13,634 nucleotides of DNA from Lysobacteraceae bacterium (GTDB lineage Bacteria > Pseudomonadota > Gammaproteobacteria > Xanthomonadales > Xanthomonadaceae). The translations under genes and the position numbers were made by a program. The stretch spans positions 1 through 13,634 of the forward strand of contig SEHC01000017.1 of assembly GCA_004173415.1 (NCBI GenBank). Direction: 5' to 3'. Of the stretch, positions 5,990-12,447 are shown one piece after another (position 1 is the stretch's first letter; each line of letters begins with the position of its first letter). A model generated the notes under the pieces. That model was not told where the DNA came from and did no database searches. It saw nothing but the letters and a program-made list of their open reading frames with translations.

Positions 5990-7164
5990 TCGAAGTACAG
6001 GCCACCCCGAAGCACCTGCTGGGCATGCCCGCCGCGAAATTCCTTCGCGAGTACTGGCAGAAGAAACCGCTGCTGGTCCGCGGCGCCCTGCCCGGCTTCC
6101 AGTCCCCGATCCAGCCCGAAGACCTGGCCGGGCTGGCCTGCGAGGAACTGGCCCTGTCGCGGATCGTCAGCCATGACCGCGCCCGCGACGCCTGGACCCT
6201 GCGCAGCGGTCCTTTTGCGGAGGAAGACTTCCCCGGCATGCCCGACCACGACTGGACCCTGCTGGTCCAGGACGTGGACAAGTGGGATGCGGACGTGCGC
6301 CGGTTGCTGGGCCATTTCGACTTCCTGCCGCGCTGGCGCATCGACGACATCATGGTCAGCTTCGCGGCCAGCGGCGGCTCGGTGGGAGCCCACGTCGACC
6401 AGTACGACGTGTTCCTGCTGCAGGCCCAGGGCCAGCGGCGCTGGCAGATCGATGCCGGCAGCAATCCGCCGCTGGACTTCCGCGACGACGTCGAGCTGAA
6501 ACTGCTGCGCCGGTTCGATCCCAGCCACGAGTGGGTGCTCGACCCCGGCGACATGCTTTATCTGCCACCCGGCGTACCCCACAACGGCGTGGCGGTGAAT
6601 CCCTGCCTGACCTTTTCGGTGGGCATGCGCGCGCCGTCCTCGGCCGAACTGGTCAGCGACTACCTCGACAACCTGATCGTGGATGCGGATGAGTCCCTTC
6701 GCTACCACGATCCCGACCTTACCGCGCCCAGCGACCCCAACGAGATCGATGCGGCCGCGATGACCCGAGCGGTGGAAGCGCTCAACGCGCTGCGCCTCAA
6801 CGACCCGGAGAAGCTGGGCGACTGGTTCGGCCGTTTCGTCACCACCTACCGGGCAGGCGGCGAAGTGGTCCCCGGCGACGATCCGCGTTCGCGCATCGAG
6901 ATCGAGTGGGACCTGCAGCACGGTGCCTCGCTGCAGCGGCATCCGTTCTCGCGCCTGGCCTGGCGGCGTAGCGGGCGCGCGGCCCGGCTGTTCTGCAGCG
7001 GCCTGGAATTCACCGTCCCGGTACGCGATGCGCGCAGACTGGCGGCAGCCGAGTCGCTCGATGGCCCGGCCTATTCCGCCCTGTCCGAGGACGGGCGCGA
7101 CGTGGCCATGCAACTCCATTCGCAGGGCCACTACCAATTGCTGCTGGAAGGGGACGAGGAATGA
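5986..7164 (+). CDS. roxA: Ribosomal protein uL16 3-hydroxylase, JmjC/cupin type
   Basis: 392 residues; Fe(II)- and 2-oxoglutarate-dependent oxygenase of the YcfD/RoxA family, which hydroxylates one arginine of ribosomal protein L16 (uL16) using oxygen and releasing succinate and CO2. It is cytosolic. The JmjC (cupin) domain covers about residues 95-215. The iron triad is visible as HVD (His136, Asp138 in GAHVDQYDVF) and His199 in LPPGVPHNGV. GQRRWQ (149-154) holds the arginine pair expected to bind 2-oxoglutarate. The N terminus has the family's PKHLLG...FLREYWQKKPLLVR opening, and the C-terminal half is the helical dimerisation region plus winged-helix-like tail. The start overlaps the beta-lactamase stop (ATGA), and the stop overlaps the GNAT start in the same way. 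Confidence 0.93.
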   Translation: MIEVQATPKHLLGMPAAKFLREYWQKKPLLVRGALPGFQSPIQPEDLAGLACEELALSRIVSHDRARDAWTLRSGPFAEEDFPGMPDHDWTLLVQDVDKWDADVRRLLGHFDFLPRWRIDDIMVSFAASGGSVGAHVDQYDVFLLQAQGQRRWQIDAGSNPPLDFRDDVELKLLRRFDPSHEWVLDPGDMLYLPPGVPHNGVAVNPCLTFSVGMRAPSSAELVSDYLDNLIVDADESLRYHDPDLTAPSDPNEIDAAAMTRAVEALNALRLNDPEKLGDWFGRFVTTYRAGGEVVPGDDPRSRIEIEWDLQHGASLQRHPFSRLAWRRSGRAARLFCSGLEFTVPVRDARRLAAAESLDGPAYSALSEDGRDVAMQLHSQGHYQLLLEGDEE

Positions 7165-8069
7165 ACGAGCGCCGGTTCCGGATCGAGCCCATCGAATACG
7201 CAAGCGGCCTGGCCGACCTGCGCGCGGTGCGGGAGGCGGTTTTCGTGCAGGAGCAGCAGGTTCCGCTGGAAGAGGAATGGGACGCGCTGGATCCGCTGTG
7301 CACCCACGTGATCGCCCGCGATGGGTCCGGCCGCCCGATAGGCACCGCCCGCCTGACCCCCGAGCGCAAGATCGGACGCATGGCCGTACTCGCGCCGTGG
7401 CGCGGCCAAGGAGTCGGCGATGCCCTGCTGGAAGCCCTGCTGGCCGAAGCCGCGCGGCTGAAGTGGACGGAAGTGTCGCTGAATGCACAGGTCTCGGCCG
7501 AGACGTTCTACGCGCGCCACGGTTTCATCCCGCATGGCCCGCGTTTCAGCGAGGCCGGCATCGAGCACCAGGCCATGCGCCGCTCGCTGCATGGGCCGAC
7601 CTCGGTGCTGGACGCCGCGGGCGCCATCGCCGCCGTGGTCGCGGTCGCCACCCAGGCCCGGCGTTCGCTGTGCATCTACAGCCGCCAGCTGGACCCGGGG
7701 CTGCTGGACGCCCCTCCGGTACTGGAGGCCTTGCGCCGGTTCGCCACCCACACGCGCGGAGCCGAAGTGCATGTCCTGCTGCAGGACGCACTGTCCCCGC
7801 AACATGCGCTGGCGCCACTGCTGAACCTGGGCCAGCGGCTGCCCAGCACCTTCGTTTTCCGCGAAGTCGTCGAGCCGGTCGATCGCGCGTATCCCTCGGC
7901 CTTCATGGCCAACGACCTTGGCGGCTACTACTTCCGCGGCCTGGGTCATCGCTATGACGGCGAAACCGGCGTCGACAGCCCCGCCCGCGCACGGCAGTTG
8001 CGCGAGGAATTCGGTCGCTTCTGGGAGCGGGCCCGGCCCTGCAGCGAGTTCAGGGCCCTGGGCATCTAG
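7161..8069 (+). CDS. GNAT acetyltransferase fused to a C-terminal domain of unknown function
   Basis: 302 residues in two parts. Residues 1-145 are a GNAT domain: FVQEQQVPLEEEWDALD, then the acetyl-CoA loop (RMAVLAPWRGQGVGDALL, 73-90, with RGQGVG at 81-86), then VSAETFYARHGF (111-122). This subgroup resembles ElaA-like/GNAT proteins of unknown substrate. Residues about 155-302 form a second domain, beginning RSLCIYSRQLDPGLLD and containing VHVLLQDA, HALAPLLNLGQRLP and GGYYFRGLGHRYDGETGV. Its strand pattern recalls a phospholipase D-like fold without HKD catalytic motifs, possibly the domain annotated DUF7931; that is from memory and uncertain. GGAAGGGG (7146-7153) gives a good ribosome site. 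It is the last gene of the purB run and overlaps roxA by ATGA. Confidence 0.88.
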   Translation: MNERRFRIEPIEYASGLADLRAVREAVFVQEQQVPLEEEWDALDPLCTHVIARDGSGRPIGTARLTPERKIGRMAVLAPWRGQGVGDALLEALLAEAARLKWTEVSLNAQVSAETFYARHGFIPHGPRFSEAGIEHQAMRRSLHGPTSVLDAAGAIAAVVAVATQARRSLCIYSRQLDPGLLDAPPVLEALRRFATHTRGAEVHVLLQDALSPQHALAPLLNLGQRLPSTFVFREVVEPVDRAYPSAFMANDLGGYYFRGLGHRYDGETGVDSPARARQLREEFGRFWERARPCSEFRALGI

Positions 8070-8085
8070 GGCCGGCGGGCCATTT

Positions 8086-8107
8086 CCCTTGGCCTTTAGT
8101 CCAAGGG
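8086..8107 (+). terminator. Hairpin after the GNAT gene, possible terminator
   Basis: A perfect 7-bp stem (CCCTTGG 8086-8092 with CCAAGGG 8101-8107) encloses an 8-base loop, 16 bases after the GNAT stop. No T tract follows on either strand, so intrinsic termination is doubtful. It may only protect the 3' end or assist Rho. Confidence 0.35.
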
Positions 8108-8110
8108 CGG

Positions 8111-8146
8111 TAGGCTTCGCCAGCCCCAAGCGCGTATAATTATGCG
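8111..8146 (+). promoter_or_regulatory. sucA promoter with palindromic -10 region
   Basis: TATAAT at 8135-8140 is a perfect sigma-70 -10 box. The best -35 is weak (TAGGCT 8111-8116, three of six matches, spacing 18). The -10 lies inside a 14-base near-palindrome (8133-8146, 12 of 14 positions symmetric, core ATAATTAT). Transcription would start near 8147, leaving a leader of about 95 bases. A regulator could bind the palindrome and block RNA polymerase; none is identified. Confidence 0.65.
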
Positions 8147-8160
8147 TATTCATATCCGGC

Positions 8161-8189
8161 CCGAGAGCGATTGCATTTCCCGCTCCCGG
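8161..8189 (+). other. First leader hairpin of sucA
   Basis: CCG-a-GAGCG (8161-8169) pairs with CGCTC-c-CGG (8181-8189): eight base pairs around one mismatch, with an 11-base loop. It lies in the predicted sucA leader. Confidence 0.4.
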
Positions 8190-8197
8190 CAACCCAC

Positions 8198-8214
8198 AGG
8201 CCGCTGACCGGCCT
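8198..8214 (+). other. Second leader hairpin of sucA
   Basis: AGGCCG (8198-8203) and CGGCCT (8209-8214) form a perfect 6-bp stem with loop CTGAC, ending 27 bases before the GTG start. No T tract follows, so it is not a terminator. Confidence 0.45.
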
Positions 8215-8241
8215 ACGTACGCAGAGCCGATCAACGCCATC

Positions 8242-11079
8242 GTGGACAACCTCCTGAAGCAGTTTGCGCAATCCTCGCAACTCGGAGGCGGCAACGCCTC
8301 CTTCATCGAAGACCTGTACGAGCAATATCTGGTCTCCCCGGACAGCGTGGGCCCCAAATGGAAGGCCTATTTCGATGGCTTCAAGGGCCGCGAGGCGGGC
8401 GACGTGCCCCACTCGGCGGTGATCGCCCAGATCACCGAAGCCGCCCGCCACGCCGCCAACAACGGCCATGCGGCCGCCGCGGCCGGGACGGGTGACGAGC
8501 GCGAGCGCAATGTCGGCCGCCTGATCACCGCCTACCGTTCGCGTGGCCACCTGGGGGCGAACCTGGACCCGTTGGGCCTGACCCCGCTGCAGGATTCACC
8601 CGACCTGGAAATCGGCTTCCACAACCTCGCCCAGGCCGACCTGGACACCGAGTTCAGCACCGGCGGCGTCGCCGGCCAGCCGCGAATGAAGCTGCGCGAC
8701 CTGCTTGCCCGGCTCAAGGCCACCTATACCGGTTCGATCGGCGCCGAGTTCATGTACATCACCGATGCGGCCCAGCGCCAGTGGCTGTATTCGCGGCTGG
8801 AGGCAGCCGGCGGGAACTACGGGCTGGACGCCGACGCACGGCGCCGCACCCTTGAGCGCGTCACCGCGGCCGAGGGCCTGGAACGCTACCTGCACACCAA
8901 GTACGTGGGCCAGAAGCGCTTCTCGCTGGAAGGCGGAGACTCCCTGATCCCGATGCTGGACGTTACCATCCGCCGCTCGGGTACCGACGGGGTCAAGGAC
9001 ATCGTCCTGGGCATGGCCCACCGAGGCCGCCTCAACGTCCTGGTCAACACCCTGGGCAAGTCGCCGCGCAAGCTGTTCGACGAGTTCGAAGGCAAGTTCG
9101 AGCATGCCGAGGACGACCGCGCCCATACCGGCGACGTCAAGTACCACATGGGCTTCAGCGCCGACATCGCCACCGCCGGCGAGCCGGTCCACCTGGCGCT
9201 CGCGTTCAACCCCTCGCATCTGGAAATCGTCGACCCGGTGGTCGCCGGCAGCGTGCGTTCACGCCAGGAGCGCCGCGGCGACAGCGAGCGCAAGGCGGTA
9301 ATGCCGATCATCATCCACGGCGACGCGGCCTTCGCCGGCCAGGGCGTGGTCATGGAGCTGTTCCAGATGTCGCAGGCGCGCGGTTTCGCCGTTGGCGGCA
9401 CCCTGCACATCGTCATCAACAACCAGATCGGCTTCACCACCAGCGCCCGCGACGACGCCCGCTCCACCCTGTACTGCACCGACGTGGCCAAGATGGTCGG
9501 AGCGCCGGTGCTGCATGTGAACGGGGACGATCCCGAGGCGGTGGTGTTCTGCGCCAACCTTGCCTACGACTTCCGCCAGCAGTTCAAGAAGGACGTGGTC
9601 ATCGACCTGGTCTGCTACCGGCGCTGGGGCCACAACGAGGCCGACGAGCCGGCCGCGACCCAGCCGGTGATGTACCAGGTGATCCGCGCCCACAAGACCA
9701 CCCGCGAGCTGTATGCCGCGCAGCTGGAACAACAGGGCGTGATCAAGCCGGGCGAGGCCCAGGCGCTGGTCGACAGCTACCGCAACAAGCTCGATTCGGG
9801 CGAGGTCACCACCGAGTTGACCAAGCCCAAGCCCGACGAACTGGCGATCGACTGGTCCAAATACCTGTCCGGCAAGGTCACCGATCCGGTCGACACCCGG
9901 GTCAAGCGCAAGGCGCTGGACCAGTTGGCCAAGATCATCAACACCATCCCGGCAGGCGTGACCCTGCATCCGCGCGTGGCCAAGATCTACGATGACCGGG
10001 TGAAGATGTCGCAGGGCGAATTGCCCGGCGACTGGGGCTTCGCCGAGAACCTGGCCTATGCCAGCCTGCTGGCCGAGGGCCACCGCCTGCGCCTGGTCGG
10101 CCAGGATGCAGGGCGCGGCACCTTCTTCCACCGCCACGCCATCCTCCACGACCAGAAGACCGACAGCTATTACCTGCCGCTGCGCCAGCTGGTCGACAAC
10201 CCGGAGGACGCCACCATCATCGACTCGCTGCTGAGCGAGGAAGCGGTGATGGCATTCGAGTACGGCTATTCGACCACCGATCCCAACACCCTGGACATCT
10301 GGGAAGCGCAGTTCGGTGACTTCGCCAACGGCGCGCAGGTGGTGATCGACCAGTTCATCGCCGCCGGTGAAGCCAAGTGGAGCCGCATCAGCGGCTTGAC
10401 CCTGCTGCTGCCGCACGGCTACGAGGGCCAGGGGCCGGAACACAGCTCCGCGCGCCTGGAGCGCTTCCTGCAGTTGTGCGCGCTGGAGAACATGCTGGTC
10501 TGCGTGCCGACCACCCCGGCCCAGTGCTTCCACATGATCCGCCGCCAGTTGCGCATGACCACGCGCAAGCCGCTGATCGTGATGACCCCCAAGTCGCTGC
10601 TCCGCCACAAGCTGGCGGTGTCGAGCCTGGAAGAACTGGCCGATGGCGAGTTCCAGCACCTGATCCCCGACCCGTCCGCCGATGTGAAGAAGGTCAAGCG
10701 CGTGGTGCTGTGCTCGGGCAAGGTCTATTACGACCTGCTGGAAGACCAGCGCAAGCGCGGCCAGGACGACGTGGCCATCATCCGCATCGAACAGCTCTAC
10801 CCGTTCCCGCGGCAGATGCTGGCGGCCGAGCTGAAGCGCTATGCCGGGGCGACCGAGGTCGTGTGGTGCCAGGAAGAGCCGCAGAACCAGGGCGCCTGGT
10901 ACCAGATCCGCCACCACCTCAACGCCTGCACCAGCGACAAGCAGGAGGTCTTCTACGCCGGGCGTCCGCGTTCGCCGTCGCCGGCCGCCGGCCACTTCGC
11001 CCAGCACGTCGAGGAACAGCTCAAGCTGGTCGCCGACGCGCTGGTCAATTCTTTCGGCAACGACGTCGTCGCCGAGTAA
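8242..11079 (+). CDS. sucA: 2-oxoglutarate dehydrogenase E1 component
   Basis: 945 residues (E. coli SucA has 933). Thiamine diphosphate-dependent E1 decarboxylates 2-oxoglutarate and passes the succinyl group to the lipoyl arm of SucB, in the TCA cycle. The N terminus carries the family's SucB/core-contacting segment (MDNLLKQFAQSSQL...FIEDLYEQYLVSPDSV). MAHRGRLNVLVN has His260, the E. coli active-site number, and KYHMGFS has His302, equivalent to His298. The cofactor motif is GDAAFAGQG (360-368) through NNQIGFTT (393-400). The C-terminal transketolase-like half contains LLPHGYEGQGPEHSSARLERFLQL and the Glu-rich EEPQNQGAW segment. The start is GTG 8242; no clear Shine-Dalgarno precedes it, but the first residues match the family. 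First gene of sucA-sucB-lpdA. Confidence 0.97.
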   Translation: MDNLLKQFAQSSQLGGGNASFIEDLYEQYLVSPDSVGPKWKAYFDGFKGREAGDVPHSAVIAQITEAARHAANNGHAAAAAGTGDERERNVGRLITAYRSRGHLGANLDPLGLTPLQDSPDLEIGFHNLAQADLDTEFSTGGVAGQPRMKLRDLLARLKATYTGSIGAEFMYITDAAQRQWLYSRLEAAGGNYGLDADARRRTLERVTAAEGLERYLHTKYVGQKRFSLEGGDSLIPMLDVTIRRSGTDGVKDIVLGMAHRGRLNVLVNTLGKSPRKLFDEFEGKFEHAEDDRAHTGDVKYHMGFSADIATAGEPVHLALAFNPSHLEIVDPVVAGSVRSRQERRGDSERKAVMPIIIHGDAAFAGQGVVMELFQMSQARGFAVGGTLHIVINNQIGFTTSARDDARSTLYCTDVAKMVGAPVLHVNGDDPEAVVFCANLAYDFRQQFKKDVVIDLVCYRRWGHNEADEPAATQPVMYQVIRAHKTTRELYAAQLEQQGVIKPGEAQALVDSYRNKLDSGEVTTELTKPKPDELAIDWSKYLSGKVTDPVDTRVKRKALDQLAKIINTIPAGVTLHPRVAKIYDDRVKMSQGELPGDWGFAENLAYASLLAEGHRLRLVGQDAGRGTFFHRHAILHDQKTDSYYLPLRQLVDNPEDATIIDSLLSEEAVMAFEYGYSTTDPNTLDIWEAQFGDFANGAQVVIDQFIAAGEAKWSRISGLTLLLPHGYEGQGPEHSSARLERFLQLCALENMLVCVPTTPAQCFHMIRRQLRMTTRKPLIVMTPKSLLRHKLAVSSLEELADGEFQHLIPDPSADVKKVKRVVLCSGKVYYDLLEDQRKRGQDDVAIIRIEQLYPFPRQMLAAELKRYAGATEVVWCQEEPQNQGAWYQIRHHLNACTSDKQEVFYAGRPRSPSPAAGHFAQHVEEQLKLVADALVNSFGNDVVAE

Positions 11080-11121
11080 TCCTTTCGAACAACAACAATC
11101 CAAACAGGAAGCCTTTTCAAC

Positions 11122-12345
11122 ATGGCCACCGAAGTCAAAGTACCGGTCCTTCCCGAATCCGTCTCCGATGCCACCATCGCCAGCTGGCACAAGAAGGCCG
11201 GCGACGCGGTCAAGCGTGACGAGAACCTGGTCGACCTGGAGACCGACAAGGTCGTGCTGGAGGTCCCCTCGCCGGTCGACGGCGTGCTCAAGGAAATCAA
11301 GTTCGCCGAGGGCGCCACGGTGACCAGCCAGCAGTTGCTGGCGATCATCGAGGAAGGCGCCGCCGCGCCCGCGCCGGACAAGAAGGCCGAAGCCGCGCCT
11401 GCCGCGGGTGCCCAGGAAGTCCAGCCCAAGGTCGCTGCCGCCCAGGCGGTCGCTGCAGCCCCGGCCTCTACCCAGCCTTCGCCGGTCGCCTCGACCGAGG
11501 GCCTGCCGCCCGGCGCCCGCTTCACCGCGGCCAAGGAAGGCATCGACCCGGCCAATGTCGAGGGTACCGGCCGCAAGGGCGCGGTGACCAAGGAAGACCT
11601 GCTCAATTACGCCAGCGGCAAGACCGCCGGGGTGTCCGGTGGCGCGCGTCCGGAAGAGCGCGTGCCGATGACCCGCATCCGCACCCGCATCGCCGAGCGC
11701 CTGATGCAGTCCAAGAACTCGATCGCCATGCTCACCTCGTTCAACGAGGTGAACCTGGGCAAGGTCATGGCCATGCGCAAGGAACTGGGCGAATCCTTCG
11801 AGAAGGCCAACGGCATCAAGCTGGGCTTCATGAGCTTCTTCGCCAAGGCCGCCGCCAACGCGCTGCAGCGCCATCCGGTGGTCAACGCCTCGGTCGATGG
11901 CAACGACATCATCTACCACGGCTACGCCGACATCTCGATCGCCGTCTCGACCGAAAAGGGCCTGGTCACGCCAGTCCTGCGCAACGTCGAGCGGCAGAGC
12001 TTCGCCGACATCGAGAAGGGCATCGGCGAGTACGCCAAGAAGGCGCGCGACGGCAAGCTGGCGCTGGAGGACCTGCAGGGCGGCACCTTCACCATCACCA
12101 ATGGCGGCACCTTCGGTTCGCTGATGTCTACGCCGATCGTCAACCCGCCGCAGAGCGCCATCCTGGGCATGCATGCGATCAAGGAACGCGCGATCGTCGA
12201 GAACGGCGTCGTCGTTGCCGCGCCGATGATGTACATCGCCCTGTCCTACGACCATCGCATCATCGACGGCAAGGACGCGGTGCTGTTCCTGGTCGACATC
12301 AAGAACCAGCTCGAGAACCCGAACCGCATGCTGTTGAGCATGTAA
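11122..12345 (+). CDS. sucB: Dihydrolipoyllysine-residue succinyltransferase (E2)
   Basis: 407 residues; E2 core of the 2-oxoglutarate dehydrogenase complex, transferring succinyl from lipoate to CoA. Order of domains: one lipoyl domain (about 2-77) with Lys43 in DLETDKVVLEV as the lipoylation site; an Ala/Pro/Lys-rich flexible linker (about 78-128); a peripheral subunit-binding domain (about 129-168, ARFTAAKEGIDPANVEGTGRKGAVTKEDLL) for E1/E3 docking; and the catalytic trimer-forming domain. The catalytic pair His378 and Asp382 lies in SYDHRIIDGKDAV, three residues offset from E. coli His375/Asp379. AGGAAG (11106-11111) is the ribosome site, about 10 bases upstream. It starts 42 bases after the sucA stop with no terminator between, in line with one operon and matched expression. 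Confidence 0.97.
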   Translation: MATEVKVPVLPESVSDATIASWHKKAGDAVKRDENLVDLETDKVVLEVPSPVDGVLKEIKFAEGATVTSQQLLAIIEEGAAAPAPDKKAEAAPAAGAQEVQPKVAAAQAVAAAPASTQPSPVASTEGLPPGARFTAAKEGIDPANVEGTGRKGAVTKEDLLNYASGKTAGVSGGARPEERVPMTRIRTRIAERLMQSKNSIAMLTSFNEVNLGKVMAMRKELGESFEKANGIKLGFMSFFAKAAANALQRHPVVNASVDGNDIIYHGYADISIAVSTEKGLVTPVLRNVERQSFADIEKGIGEYAKKARDGKLALEDLQGGTFTITNGGTFGSLMSTPIVNPPQSAILGMHAIKERAIVENGVVVAAPMMYIALSYDHRIIDGKDAVLFLVDIKNQLENPNRMLLSM

Positions 12346-12363
12346 GAGCAAGCGGCGAGCATG

Positions 12364-12410
12364 GAGGAGCGAGGAGCGGGCGAAGGCCACGCTCGCCCTC
12401 CCCGCTTCCC
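12364..12410 (+). repeat. Long imperfect hairpin between sucB and lpdA
   Basis: The left arm is purine-rich and the right arm pyrimidine-rich. GGGCGA (12378-12383) pairs with TCGCCC (12393-12398) around a 9-base loop. Outside a 2-base bulge, 12366-12375 pairs with 12399-12408 with one mismatch, and 12364 pairs with 12410 beyond a second mismatch. No T tract follows, so it is unlikely to be a normal terminator. It may affect mRNA processing or stability and thus lpdA level relative to sucAB, or be a copy of a genome-wide intergenic repeat. Confidence 0.6.
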
Positions 12411-12447
12411 ACTTCTCTCCACCCACATCTTTCCTGGAAATTCGCAA

